Assembly (NCBI GenBank): GCA_944325465.1
Contig: CALVAE010000115.1
Span: 1 to 32,834 of the forward strand
DNA: 32,834 nucleotides
Source: an uncultured Bacteroidales bacterium
Lineage (GTDB): Bacteria > Bacteroidota > Bacteroidia > Bacteroidales > UBA932
Direction of reading: 5' to 3'
Shown: positions 7,506-15,901 of the stretch, in pieces
Layout: every line of letters begins with the position of its first letter
How positions within the stretch are numbered: the first letter of the stretch is position 1
Translations under genes and position numbers: made by a program
The notes under the pieces: generated by a model
What the model was told of the DNA's origin: nothing
Database searches by the model: none
The model's input: the letters and a program-made list of their open reading frames with translations, nothing else

Positions 7506-7510
7506 TTTTT
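7480..7510 (+). terminator. Intrinsic terminator of the his attenuator
   Basis: AAGGCTTGCC (7480-7489) pairs with GGTAAGCCTT (7496-7505), ten pairs including one G-U, around a six-base loop. A run of seven T follows (7504-7510). It sits 55 nt before the hisG start codon. Confidence 0.85.
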
Positions 7511-7565
7511 GTATGACGCGGAGTGTCGGAACCGTGGCAGCCTGCCGACAAAAAACTTTCACACT

Positions 7566-8417
7566 ATGATACGCATTGCAATCCAGTCAAAAGGACGACT
7601 GAACGAAGACAGCATCCGTCTTCTGTCCGAAGCGGGAATGAAAATAGAGGAATCCAGGAGGAAACTGCTGACCCCGGCAGAGGGATTCCCCCTCGAAGTC
7701 CTGTATCTCAGGGATGACGACATTCCCCAGGCCGTTGCCGACGGGGTCGCGGACATAGGAATAGTGGGACTTAACGAAGTGGAGGAAAGGGACAGGGACG
7801 TGGAAATCGTCCGGAGGCTCGGGTTCGGCAAATGCCGGCTGTCGCTTGCCATACCGAAAGAAGAAGACTACCAGGGTCCCGGATGGTTCGAGGGGAAGAA
7901 AATCGCGACTTCATACCCGGGTATCGTCGGCAGGTATTTCAGGGAAAAGGGCATAAAGGCCAATATAGAAACCATTGCCGGATCCGTCGAAATCGCTCCG
8001 TCGGTGGGGATGGCCGATGCCATCTTCGATATCGTGAGTTCCGGCGGGACCCTTGTCAGCAACGGACTGAAAGAAGTGGAGAAAGTCCTTTTTTCAGAAG
8101 CCGTGCTGATCGGGAACAGGTCCCTGACGGAAGAAAAACGTGGGCTTCTTTCCCAGATGACATTCAGGTTCGAGGCAGTGGAGCGCAGCAGGGGGATGAA
8201 ATACATGCTGATGAACCTCCCGTCAGACAAGGCGGATGAAGCGGTCAGGATACTCCCCGGGATGAAATCTCCCACAATCCTGCCCCTGGCCCAGGAGGGC
8301 TGGTGCTCCCTGCATGCAGCGGTACGCGAGGATGAACTATGGACAAAGATCGGGCAACTGAAAGGGATAGGAGCGGAAGACATACTGGTGCTTTCCCTTG
8401 AAAAGACAATATGGTAG
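7566..8417 (+). CDS. hisG: ATP phosphoribosyltransferase, long form
   Basis: A 283-residue enzyme catalysing the first step of histidine synthesis, PRPP plus ATP to phosphoribosyl-ATP. The start MIRIAIQSKGRL is the canonical HisG N-terminus. A longer frame back to 7485 would run through the attenuator and is rejected. Catalytic-domain motifs include DIGIVGLNEVEE and the PRPP loop around DIVSSGGTLVSNGL. The length and the C-terminal part after about residue 205 (ILPGMKSPTILPLAQEGWCSLHAAV) show the long form with the ACT-like histidine-binding domain, so no HisZ is needed. Feedback inhibition by histidine is expected in addition to attenuation. Confidence 0.96.
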   Translation: MIRIAIQSKGRLNEDSIRLLSEAGMKIEESRRKLLTPAEGFPLEVLYLRDDDIPQAVADGVADIGIVGLNEVEERDRDVEIVRRLGFGKCRLSLAIPKEEDYQGPGWFEGKKIATSYPGIVGRYFREKGIKANIETIAGSVEIAPSVGMADAIFDIVSSGGTLVSNGLKEVEKVLFSEAVLIGNRSLTEEKRGLLSQMTFRFEAVERSRGMKYMLMNLPSDKADEAVRILPGMKSPTILPLAQEGWCSLHAAVREDELWTKIGQLKGIGAEDILVLSLEKTIW

Positions 8418-8420
8418 ACA

Positions 8421-9707
8421 ATGGAGATATTCATCAATCCCGGACGTGACACCTGGAAAAGGCTCACAAGCCGGACAAGGGAAGATGACAGCAGCATCGA
8501 TGAGACAGTCGCTTCTATCATCCGGAGAGTACGGGAAGAGGGTGACGCGGCCCTTTCCGATCTGACGGAAAGGATTGACGGGATAAGGCCTGATTCCCTG
8601 GAAGTCAGCCGGGAAGAAATCCGGGCGGCATCCGGGTCAATCCCGGACAGACTGAAACAGGCTCTGGGACAGGCTGCGGAAAACATCAGGAAATTCCACC
8701 AGGCACAAATGCCTGCTGAAATCAGTATTGAGACCATGCCGGGAATCCGCTGCGTATCCAGACCCGTCCCCATCCGCAGCGCAGGCCTTTATATCCCGGG
8801 AGGCTCGGCACCACTGTTCTCGACCGTACTCATGCTGGTCATACCGGCACAGGTCGCAGGCTGCAGGCAGACCACCCTTTGCACACCACCCGACAGGAAC
8901 GGGAATATCAGCCCTCTCATCCTGTATGCAGCCTCGCTCTGCGGAGTCGGAAGGATTTTCAGAATCGGAGGGGCACAGGCAATCGCCGCAATGGCTTACG
9001 GAACGGAAACAGTTCCCAAGGCAGACAAGATCTTCGGTCCGGGAAACCGCTATGTAACCCGGGCAAAGCAGATGCTAAGTTCGACCGTAGCCATCGATAT
9101 GCCGGCCGGTCCTTCGGAAGTCATGGTCCTGGCGGACGGAAGCGCCAGAGCGGATTTCGTGGCCTCGGACCTTCTCTCCCAGGCGGAACACGGACCTGAC
9201 AGCCAGGTAATGCTGGTATGCAGATCCGTAGAATTCGCGGAAAAGGTAAGGGAGGAAACGGAAGCGGGCCTTGCGCGGCTGCCAAGGAGGGAACTGGCAG
9301 CAAAGGCCCTGGAAAACAGCAGGATCATTGTGATGGACTCTATTGACGATATGGTGGATTTTGCCGACATGTACGCAGCGGAGCACCTGATCATCTCGAT
9401 GAAAGACCCGTGGAAGATTGCATCCAGGATAACGGCTGCCGGAAGTGTCTTCATAGGGAACCATTCCCCTGAAAGCGCAGGCGACTATGCTTCCGGGACC
9501 AATCACACCCTCCCTACTTCCGGATGGGCGGGGTCATACAGCGGAGTGAACACGGAAAGTTTCATGAGAAGGATGACCCTTCAGGAACTTACAAGGGAAG
9601 GACTTGCAGCACTTGGAGACACCATCATGACAATGGCGTCGGCTGAAGGACTGGAAGGACACCGCCGGGCAGTGGAAATCCGGCTCAGGGAGGAACAGGC
9701 AAATTAA
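8421..9707 (+). CDS. hisD: Histidinol dehydrogenase
   Basis: A 428-residue zinc enzyme that oxidises histidinol to histidine in two NAD-dependent steps. Recognisable blocks are [57 protein letters not shown], the zinc/active-site region [15 protein letters not shown], and [12 protein letters not shown] with its conserved His. Length equals the family norm. It starts 3 nt after the hisG stop. Confidence 0.97.
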   Translation: MEIFINPGRDTWKRLTSRTREDDSSIDETVASIIRRVREEGDAALSDLTERIDGIRPDSLEVSREEIRAASGSIPDRLKQALGQAAENIRKFHQAQMPAEISIETMPGIRCVSRPVPIRSAGLYIPGGSAPLFSTVLMLVIPAQVAGCRQTTLCTPPDRNGNISPLILYAASLCGVGRIFRIGGAQAIAAMAYGTETVPKADKIFGPGNRYVTRAKQMLSSTVAIDMPAGPSEVMVLADGSARADFVASDLLSQAEHGPDSQVMLVCRSVEFAEKVREETEAGLARLPRRELAAKALENSRIIVMDSIDDMVDFADMYAAEHLIISMKDPWKIASRITAAGSVFIGNHSPESAGDYASGTNHTLPTSGWAGSYSGVNTESFMRRMTLQELTREGLAALGDTIMTMASAEGLEGHRRAVEIRLREEQAN

Positions 9708-9724
9708 CGGACAGATACTGGAAA

Positions 9725-11380
9725 ATGGAAACACAAGACTTGGAAAGGCTGGTCAGGCCGAACATCCTGTCAATGAGACCGTATTCGACCGCAAGGGACG
9801 AATGCGAGGGCAGGCCCGAAATATTTCTCGATGCCAACGAAAGCCCGTACGGGAACGGATTCAACAGATATCCCGATCCGCACCAGAAACAGTTGAAAGA
9901 AGCGGTTGCAAGAATCAAGGGGACAAGTCCCGACCATATTTTCCTCGGCAACGGAAGCGACGAGGCCATAGACCTTGCATACCGGATATTCTGCAGACCG
10001 GGGATTGACAATGCCGTTTCCATCACGCCCACATACGGGATGTACGGAGTGGCGGCAGCGTGCAATGACACTGAATTCCGGACCGTACCTCTCAGGGAGG
10101 ATTTTTCCCTGGACGAGGAGGCCCTGCTGGCAGCGGCCGATGCCAATACGAAACTGCTGTTCATCTGCTCTCCCAACAACCCCACGGGGAACAGATTCCC
10201 GACATGGCAACTGACCCGCATCATATCTTCTTTCAACGGGATAGTCGTACTGGATGAAGCATACATCGATTTTTCGTCAGAAGAAGGGCTCCTGCCCATG
10301 CTTGGGAGTTTCCCAAACCTCATCATCCTTCAAACCTTCTCGAAAGCATGGGGAATGGCAGGGCTGAGGGTCGGGATGGCATTTGCCTCTCCTTTCATCA
10401 TCCGGCTGTTCTCGAATGTGAAGTACCCGTACAACATCAACGGCCTCACACAGGAAATCGTCCTCAAAAGGATAGAGACGTCCGGACCTGAGACCGGGCC
10501 AGTCATCCGCGAAAGGGAACGGGTCTCCCGGGTCCTGGCAGAATGTCCCGGCATACTGAAGGTCTATCCGTCCGAAGCGAATTTCATTCTGGTAAAATGC
10601 CGGGATCCGAAGGGCCTGTACCGGAAACTGCTCGACAACGGCGTGATAGTCAGGGACAGGTCCGGCATCCCAGGCTGTGAAGGATGTCTGAGGATTACAA
10701 TCGGCACCGGGCCGGAAAACGACAGGATGCTCCACACCGTGACATCCGCTTGCGGCCGGGAGAACCGGGAAGAGGCTTCATCCTCCGGACAGGAAGGAGA
10801 GAGCCGCAACTCCACGGTTTTCAGGGAGACTTCGGAGACCGGGATAGCCGCGATGATGGATCTGGACGGGAAAGGGCCTTCGTTCATATCCACAGGAATA
10901 GGATTTTTCGACCACATGCTCGAACAGATAGCCCGTCACAGCGGCATATCGATGCTGGTCTATGCCAAAGGCGATCTCAATGTAGACGAGCACCATACAA
11001 TAGAGGATGTGGGCATTGTGCTGGGGAAAGCGCTTGCAAAGGCCCTCGGCAGCAAAATCGGAATAGAAAGATACGGATTTGTCCTGCCTATGGACGAAAG
11101 CGAGGCTTCGGTTCTCATCGATCTTGGAGGAAGGACAGACTTCAGATGGGATGCCGAATTCAAACGCGAAAGAATCGGAGACATGCCGACCGAGATGTTC
11201 AGCCATTTCTTCAAAAGCCTCGCGGAATCCGCATGCTGCAACCTGCATGTTTCAGCGACCGGGGAAAACGAGCACCACAAAATCGAAGGCATATTCAAGG
11301 CCTTTGCCAGGGCTCTGAAAATGGCGGTGGCGCACGACCGTTTCCCTTATTCCATTCCCAGCAGCAAAGGAGTCCTGTAA
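9725..11380 (+). CDS. hisC-hisB: Fused histidinol-phosphate aminotransferase and imidazoleglycerol-phosphate dehydratase
   Basis: A 551-residue single frame with two enzymes. Residues 1 to about 338 are His[13 protein letters not shown] near the N-terminus, [20 protein letters not shown] Lys in [15 protein letters not shown], and the closing [16 protein letters not shown] Ser/Glu-rich linker follows (about 340-358). Residues about 359-551 are the IGPD domain of His[22 protein letters not shown], the metal-binding [10 protein letters not shown] and [14 protein letters not shown]. The dehydratase makes imidazole acetol phosphate and the aminotransferase uses it next, so the fusion joins consecutive steps 6 and 7. 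The HAD histidinol-phosphatase half of bifunctional HisB, usual in Bacteroides, is missing. No stop or frameshift separates the parts. Confidence 0.95.
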   Translation: METQDLERLVRPNILSMRPYSTARDECEGRPEIFLDANESPYGNGFNRYPDPHQKQLKEAVARIKGTSPDHIFLGNGSDEAIDLAYRIFCRPGIDNAVSITPTYGMYGVAAACNDTEFRTVPLREDFSLDEEALLAAADANTKLLFICSPNNPTGNRFPTWQLTRIISSFNGIVVLDEAYIDFSSEEGLLPMLGSFPNLIILQTFSKAWGMAGLRVGMAFASPFIIRLFSNVKYPYNINGLTQEIVLKRIETSGPETGPVIRERERVSRVLAECPGILKVYPSEANFILVKCRDPKGLYRKLLDNGVIVRDRSGIPGCEGCLRITIGTGPENDRMLHTVTSACGRENREEASSSGQEGESRNSTVFRETSETGIAAMMDLDGKGPSFISTGIGFFDHMLEQIARHSGISMLVYAKGDLNVDEHHTIEDVGIVLGKALAKALGSKIGIERYGFVLPMDESEASVLIDLGGRTDFRWDAEFKRERIGDMPTEMFSHFFKSLAESACCNLHVSATGENEHHKIEGIFKAFARALKMAVAHDRFPYSIPSSKGVL

Positions 11381-11457
11381 GGCGTAGCAACGGCCTGTCA
11401 TCCGGGATGAAACCGAAAATCAGGCACATGGACCTGCAAAAAGCATAGATAAAAGCA

Positions 11458-12081
11458 ATGAATACAGTCATAATAGATTACGGCACCGGAAACCTGCGTT
11501 CCATCGGGAACGCCCTCAAAAGGATGGGAGCGGAATATCTTGTCTCGTCCGACCCGTCAGACATCCTGTCCGCGGACAGGGTCATACTGCCTGGAGTAGG
11601 AGAAGCCTCTTCCGCAATGAAAAGGCTTCTGGACACGGGACTCGACAGGGTTATCCCGTCATTGAAGCAGCCCGTACTCGGAATCTGCATCGGAATGCAG
11701 TTGATGTGCCGTTCCAGCGAAGAGGGGAAGACGGAATGTCTGGGAATATTCCGCACCGAAGTCAGAAGACTCTCTCCTGCACATCCGTCCATGAAACTGA
11801 AAATTCCGGAAATGGGATGGAACAATATCAGAATGGAAACGGACGGACAGGACGGGAAACAGGAACCGTGTCCTCTTTTCAAAGGGATTCCGGATGGAAG
11901 TTACGTCTATTACGTCCATTCGTTCGCTCCTGACATCTGCCAGGATACGGTTGCGGTTACGGAATACGGACATCCTTTCAGCGCCGCCCTCGACAGGGAC
12001 AATTTCTTCGGAACACAGTTCCATCCCGAAAAAAGCGGGAAGACAGGACAACGGATACTTGAAAATTTCCTTGGGCTATGA
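11458..12081 (+). CDS. hisH: Imidazole glycerol phosphate synthase, glutaminase subunit
   Basis: A 207-residue class I glutamine amidotransferase that supplies ammonia to HisF. The nucleophile is Cys77 in GICIGMQLM, and the His-Glu pair is in TQFHPEKSG near residue 190. The start IDYGTGNLRSI is canonical. It lies 77 nt after the hisC-hisB fusion, the largest gap in the operon, and its stop overlaps the hisA start as ATGA. Confidence 0.96.
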   Translation: MNTVIIDYGTGNLRSIGNALKRMGAEYLVSSDPSDILSADRVILPGVGEASSAMKRLLDTGLDRVIPSLKQPVLGICIGMQLMCRSSEEGKTECLGIFRTEVRRLSPAHPSMKLKIPEMGWNNIRMETDGQDGKQEPCPLFKGIPDGSYVYYVHSFAPDICQDTVAVTEYGHPFSAALDRDNFFGTQFHPEKSGKTGQRILENFLGL

Positions 12082-12836
12082 TACAGATAATACCTGCAAT
12101 GGACATAATCTCAGGAGAATGCGTCCGCCTTACAAAAGGAGACTACTCCACACGGAAATCATATTCCGGCAACCCTCTTGAAATGGCGGAACGGTTCTGC
12201 GGTGCAGGACTGAAAAGGCTGCACATCGTCGACCTGGACGGAGCCAGAGCCTCTTTTCCTGAAAACCTGCATATCCTGGAAAAAATCATATCCCGCACCG
12301 GGATGGAAATAGAATGGGGTGGAGGGATAAAGAACCGGCAGGCACTGGACGCAGTTCTGGACAGCGGAGCATCCCAGGCGATATGCGGAAGCATTGCGGT
12401 CTCGGATCCTGACGAATTCAGGACGTGGCTTTCGGAATACGGGCCGGACCGGATAATCCTCGGAGCGGATGTTCGCAATGGGATGATCGCCACGCACGGA
12501 TGGATGCAGGACTCGTCCGTATCGGTAGAAGACCTTGTGGAAAGGTTCCTTCCTTTCGGGCTTTCAAGGGTAATATGTACTGACATCGCCTGTGACGGAA
12601 TGCTCTGCGGGCCATCTCTCGGACTGTATGCCGGCCTTCTCCGACGCTTCCCGGAGTTGGGACTGACTGCCAGCGGAGGCATAGGGTCCATGGAGGATAT
12701 CATCAGTCTCGACAGGACGGGAATCGGCAGCGTCATCGTAGGCAAGGCCATCTATGAAGGAAGAATCTCCCTGGAAGAGATAGAAGAATTCAACAGCAAA
12801 CAGGAAAATTCAGGAAAATGCTCGCGAGAAGAATAA
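12078..12836 (+). CDS. hisA: Phosphoribosylformimino-AICAR ribotide isomerase
   Basis: A 252-residue TIM barrel catalysing the Amadori rearrangement of ProFAR to PRFAR. IIPAMDIISGECVRL carries the first catalytic Asp (Asp9), LGADVRNG the second, and WGGGIKN plus ASGGIGS the phosphate-binding loops. It overlaps hisH by 4 bp and hisF by 19 bp, so hisH, hisA and hisF are probably translationally coupled. Confidence 0.95.
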   Translation: MIQIIPAMDIISGECVRLTKGDYSTRKSYSGNPLEMAERFCGAGLKRLHIVDLDGARASFPENLHILEKIISRTGMEIEWGGGIKNRQALDAVLDSGASQAICGSIAVSDPDEFRTWLSEYGPDRIILGADVRNGMIATHGWMQDSSVSVEDLVERFLPFGLSRVICTDIACDGMLCGPSLGLYAGLLRRFPELGLTASGGIGSMEDIISLDRTGIGSVIVGKAIYEGRISLEEIEEFNSKQENSGKCSREE

Positions 12837-13579
12837 TACCCTGCCTTGATATCAGGGACGGAGTCACCGTAAAGGGGACCAATTTCCTCGGACTTCGCAG
12901 TGTCGGGGATCCGGTGGAAATGGCAGCGGAATACGCCGGGGAAGGCGCAGACGAACTGGTCTGTCTGGATATAAGCGCCACTCTGGAAGGGAGGAAAACG
13001 TTTGCCTCGCTCGTGGAAAGAATCGCCGGAACCATTGATATCCCGTTTACGGTCGGCGGAGGAATCGCATCGGCCGAAGACGCGGGAAGACTGCTTCTGG
13101 CAGGAGCGGACAAGGTCTCTGTCAACAGCGCCGCCGTACGCAGGCCGCAACTGATAGACGAGATCGCTTCAAGATACGGGAGCCAGTTCGTCGTAGTGGC
13201 AATCGACGCCAGACGTATCGGGGACAGATGGACAGTCACGACCCACAGCGGCAGCCGGACGACAGACAGGGAACTCTTCTCCTGGGCCATGGAGGCTGAA
13301 GAAAGAGGGGCGGGTGAGATACTGTTCACATCAATGGACAATGATGGGACCGGGAAAGGATATCCGTGCGGGACTTTTGCGGCCCTTTCGGAAATGCTGG
13401 ACATTCCCGTCATCGCATCCGGGGGTGCAGGATCGGTTGAAGACATAGCGGAAGTCCTCACCGCAGGCAAGGCAGACGCCGCCCTTGCCGCCAGCATCTT
13501 CCATTACGGAAAGGTCAGCATACCGCAACTGAAGGCAGCCCTTGCGTCCGCCGGGATTCCGGTACGTCCCGCACCGTAA
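12818..13579 (+). CDS. hisF: Imidazole glycerol phosphate synthase, cyclase subunit
   Basis: A 253-residue TIM barrel that uses ammonia from HisH to convert PRFAR to imidazoleglycerol phosphate and AICAR. RIIPCLDIRDGVTVKGTNF holds catalytic Asp11, VVAIDARR the second Asp, and VGGGI and IASGGAG the two phosphate-binding loops. It starts inside the 3' end of hisA. Confidence 0.96.
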   Translation: MLARRIIPCLDIRDGVTVKGTNFLGLRSVGDPVEMAAEYAGEGADELVCLDISATLEGRKTFASLVERIAGTIDIPFTVGGGIASAEDAGRLLLAGADKVSVNSAAVRRPQLIDEIASRYGSQFVVVAIDARRIGDRWTVTTHSGSRTTDRELFSWAMEAEERGAGEILFTSMDNDGTGKGYPCGTFAALSEMLDIPVIASGGAGSVEDIAEVLTAGKADAALAASIFHYGKVSIPQLKAALASAGIPVRPAP

Positions 13580-13629
13580 AGGCTCCGTCACATCCCGTTA
13601 TTCCTGACAAACATCAAAACATACGCTAT

Positions 13630-14271
13630 ATGATACGGTTCGAAGAATTGAATACTGCAAAAAGCAGTGAAGGCCTTGTCCCGGCAATCATCCAGGATGA
13701 TACGACATTGGCAGTACTGATGCTCGGATATATGGACAGGGAGGCTCTGGAAAAGACACAGAAAGAAGGAAAGGTGACTTTTTACAGCCGCTCCAAAGGA
13801 AGGCTGTGGACAAAAGGGGAAACAAGCGGCAATTTTCTGGATGTGGTGTCCATTGCGGAAGACTGCGATTCCGATTCGCTCCTGATAAGGGTCATCCCAC
13901 ACGGACCGGTATGCCACACCGGAACCAGAAGCTGTTTCGCAGATGAGGATACCAGGCGGAAAGTCGCCGGAGGTGAAAAGGAATACTGTACGGAAGGATT
14001 CATCAGAGAACTCGCGAAAGTCATACGCCAGCGGCACACGGATATGCCGGAAGGCTCCTATACATCAAGGCTGTTCAGCAAAGGGACTCCGAAAATCGCC
14101 CAGAAAGTCGGGGAAGAAGCCGTCGAGACTGTCATAGAGGCGGTTGCCGGGAACAGGGACGCCCTGATATACGAGGCCTCGGATCTGGTATATCATCTGC
14201 TGGTCCTTCTCGAAGCCACCGGTTGCTCCATTTCCGACCTTGAAAAGGAACTTGAACGGAGACACCGCTGA
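13630..14271 (+). CDS. hisIE: Bifunctional phosphoribosyl-AMP cyclohydrolase / phosphoribosyl-ATP pyrophosphatase
   Basis: A 213-residue fusion for steps 2 and 3. The N-terminal cyclohydrolase (about 1-115) has LMLGYMDREAL, FYSRSKGRLWTKGETSGN and the zinc motif CHTGTRSCF. The C-terminal pyrophosphohydrolase (about 120-213) is all-alpha with GTPKIAQKVGEEAVETVIEA and YEASDLVYHLLVLL carrying the Mg-binding acids. This fusion is usual in Bacteroidota. It is the last gene of the operon, 50 nt after hisF. No intrinsic terminator is evident before the repeat island. Confidence 0.97.
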   Translation: MIRFEELNTAKSSEGLVPAIIQDDTTLAVLMLGYMDREALEKTQKEGKVTFYSRSKGRLWTKGETSGNFLDVVSIAEDCDSDSLLIRVIPHGPVCHTGTRSCFADEDTRRKVAGGEKEYCTEGFIRELAKVIRQRHTDMPEGSYTSRLFSKGTPKIAQKVGEEAVETVIEAVAGNRDALIYEASDLVYHLLVLLEATGCSISDLEKELERRHR

Positions 14272-14389
14272 ATACCGCTCACCGGCCCCCTGTGTCACTT
14301 GCAGGAAAAGAAGTCTCGACCCACCCTTCATGGCACTCGTACACAGACTGACCGAGCACTTGCTGTATTGTCATTCTGAGCGACTTTCC

Positions 14390-14419
14390 TGTCATTCTGA
14401 GCGCCAGCGAAGAATCTGG
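14390..14419. repeat. CHPERSEGS-type repeat, TTCT variant
   Basis: TGTCATTCTGAGCGCC followed by AGCGAAGAATCTGG. The 30-base copy is the exact reverse complement of 32625-32654, 18 kb away. It differs from the other copies by the paired change TCC to TTC in one arm and GGA to GAA in the other, which preserves the stem. Confidence 0.85.
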
Positions 14420-14433
14420 TATCTCAAGAGATA

Positions 14434-14475
14434 TGCGCCGCCAACCCTCGATATATGCTCCCAGTGGCACTTTCA
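14434..14475. repeat. Diverged single unit of the TGCGCA-array repeat
   Basis: The segment TGCGCC...CCCTCGATATATGCTCCCAGTGGCAC resembles the reverse complement of the long units at 1901-2094 (TGCGCA...CCTCAATATACGCTCTGTATGGCAT). It sits 15 nt from a CHPERSEGS copy, the same neighbourhood as in the first island. Confidence 0.45.
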
Positions 14476-14668
14476 GGGTGCATATCTTCGGAGAAGTATG
14501 TAGGGAAGAACTGGATAAACCATAAAACAGGGCGGACAGGCAGATGACGGGAATGAATGGGCACGGAATGAGGGAACGAAAGAACGGGTGTGAACGGGTG
14601 GGGCATATAGAGAAGTCGAAGCCATCCGACATCTGCGGATGCCGATGTGGAGAACCGATGAGGTACTT

Positions 14669-14708
14669 CAGATCCTTCACTCCGCCTGCGGCTCCGTTCA
14701 GGATGACA
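14669..14708. repeat. CHPERSEGS-type repeat, long-loop variant
   Basis: CAGATCCTTCACTCCGCC, then TGCGGC, then TCCGTTCAGGATGACA. In reverse orientation it closely matches the long variant at 1726-1763. A partial tail (CGGCTCCGTTCAGGATGACA) repeats directly after it. Confidence 0.8.
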
Positions 14709-14899
14709 AAGGCGACGGCTCCGTTCAGGATGACAACCCTTTTTCTGTAAACTTTTTTCAGAACGAGACTCTCCCAAAAATGAGGATCTTGAACAAGTTT
14801 TTTGCTGCAGCATGACGATGAGAGTATAATGCAGACTATAGACGCTGAATGCATGATACTGGCAGTATGATCTCTGAATGACGGAATCCTCCATAGACA

Positions 14900-14929
14900 A
14901 AGAGGCCATGCCGTCTGGCATGACCTCTT
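14900..14929 (-). terminator. Probable terminator of rpmH
   Basis: On the minus strand AAGAGGTCATGCC pairs with GGCATGGCCTCTT (13 pairs, one G-U) around the tetraloop AGAC, starting 23 nt after the L34 stop. The following T-tract is short (TTTG), so termination may be imperfect. Confidence 0.6.
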
Positions 14930-14951
14930 GTAAATCTGTACATTATGTGAC

Positions 14952-15104
14952 CTAGAATCTGTCTTCTGAAGATACGGTCAATTTCTTGCGTCCGTGACGG
15001 CGGCGTGCAGCGAGAACCCTACGTCCGTTCGGAGTGGACATACGCTCACGGAATCCGTGTTTGTTGCGACGCTTCCTCTGTGATGGTTGGAATGTTCTTT
15101 TCAT
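14952..15104 (-). CDS. rpmH: Ribosomal protein L34 (bL34)
   Basis: A 50-residue, very basic protein read on the minus strand from ATG at 15104 to TAG at 14952. It starts [18 protein letters not shown] and continues with [22 protein letters not shown], the diagnostic bL34 pattern. A 3-residue acidic patch (SED) near the C-terminus is an ordinary lineage extension. It is a structural protein of the 50S subunit. It has its own consensus promoter overlapping the end of rsmG. Confidence 0.96.
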   Translation of the reverse strand: MKRTFQPSQRKRRNKHGFRERMSTPNGRRVLAARRRHGRKKLTVSSEDRF

Positions 15105-15148
15105 ATTTTGTTTCTTTTATATTATAATCGTACGGAGTTTTGGGAGTG

Positions 15149-15179
15149 CAAAGGTAGTGTTTTTCACTTTAATTGCAAA
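15149..15179 (-). promoter_or_regulatory. Bacteroidota-type promoter of rpmH
   Basis: On the minus strand TTTG (15179-15176) and TACCTTTG (15156-15149) are 19 nt apart, an exact consensus match. The upstream element lies within the last codons of rsmG, and the leader to the L34 ATG is about 40 nt. Confidence 0.75.
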
Positions 15180-15882
15180 TCTTTTCTATGAAAATGACGA
15201 ATTTTTCAGAAAAGTACGGATAATTTGCCCAGTTGTCTATATGCCAAGTGTGTATGGCATTGCCGGGAATGCGGAATCTTTCCATCACCGTGGAAAGTTC
15301 TTCTGCTATGTCCCCGCCTTTAAGATAAAGGATTCCCCTGGTGTATTTCCCCTTCACCCACGGGATGAACCTGTCAAGGGATGTCACGGCCCTGGAGACA
15401 ATGTAGTCGAATTTCTCGTCAAGATCTTCAGCGCGGGCGTTGATGACAGTGACATTTTCAAGACCTATGGCCTTTGCCACGGCTTCCGCCACCTTCACTT
15501 TCTTTCCAATCGAATCGCAGAGGGTGAAGGCGGCATTCGGGAAGAGGATGGCAAGGGGGATACCAGGGAAACCGCCCCCGGTGCCGAGGTCGAGGAAACG
15601 GAGAGGGGTGACAGATCCTTCGCTCCGCTCAGGATGACAGTCGGAAAAGTCAGGATGAGAGCCGGGATAGCCGGGCAGATATGATTTCATGTATCCGGCT
15701 ATGGCAAGGGAGTGAAGGACATGATGCAGGTACAATCCGTCGATATCCTTGCGGGATATGACATTTATCTTTTCATTCCATTCCCGGTACAGCCCGTCCA
15801 GCAGGCGGAACTGTTCTTTCTGCCGCGGTGCAAGCGGGCCGAGAAGTCTTTCCGTAATTTCTATGAATTCAGTGTAGTTCAT
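15169..15882 (-). CDS. rsmG: 16S rRNA (guanine-527-N7)-methyltransferase with a repeat-derived insertion
   Basis: A 237-residue SAM-dependent methyltransferase that modifies G527 of 16S rRNA. The GidB/RsmG hallmarks are present: NEKINVISRKDIDGLYLHHVLHSL at about residues 36-59, SAM motif I FLDLGTGGGFPGIPLA at 96-111, and SRAVTSLDRF further on. E. coli RsmG has 207 residues. The excess is mainly a segment of about 22-25 residues between the HSLAIAGY helix and motif I. That segment (about residues 70-92) reads PGSHPDF, SDCHPER, SEGSVT and is encoded by a CHPERSEGS repeat plus a 21-bp tandem tail (15607-15670). Catalytic motifs are intact, so the gene is probably functional with an extra surface loop. 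Confidence 0.92.
   Translation of the reverse strand: MNYTEFIEITERLLGPLAPRQKEQFRLLDGLYREWNEKINVISRKDIDGLYLHHVLHSLAIAGYMKSYLPGYPGSHPDFSDCHPERSEGSVTPLRFLDLGTGGGFPGIPLAILFPNAAFTLCDSIGKKVKVAEAVAKAIGLENVTVINARAEDLDEKFDYIVSRAVTSLDRFIPWVKGKYTRGILYLKGGDIAEELSTVMERFRIPGNAIHTWHIDNWANYPYFSEKFVIFIEKICN
15612..15639. repeat. CHPERSEGS repeat inside the rsmG coding sequence
   Basis: CAGATCCTTCGCTCCGC followed by TCAGGATGACA, differing at one base from the intergenic copy at 15902-15929. It is read in frame by rsmG on the minus strand as CHPERSEGS. A second, decayed 21-bp tail (CAGGATGAGAGCC) follows at about 15651. Confidence 0.9.
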
Positions 15883-15901
15883 TTTTGCAGGTTTTGTGTT
15901 A

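Larger units (their letters stand above)
14272..14951. other. Intergenic repeat island between the convergent hisIE and rpmH
   Basis: No supported protein-coding gene. It contains a CHPERSEGS variant (14390-14419) preceded by a tail copy at 14369, a diverged relative of the TGCGCA array unit (14434-14475), a second CHPERSEGS copy (14669-14708) with a tail repeat near 14715-14735, and the L34 terminator (14900-14929). Open frames across it consist of repeat translations. Confidence 0.75.

Noticed and set aside
7485-7565. N-terminal extension of hisG by 27 residues
   Set aside because: It would begin inside the attenuator terminator, and MIRIAIQSKGRL at 7566 is the canonical HisG start.
10684-11448. 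Plus-strand frame of 254 codons overlapping the hisC-hisB fusion
   Set aside because: It is a shadow of the fusion in another frame, rich in Arg and Gly with no conserved motif.
14279-14921. Overlapping minus-strand frames of 165-191 codons between hisIE and rpmH
   Set aside because: They are made of CHPERSEGS-type repeat translations and overlap the L34 terminator.
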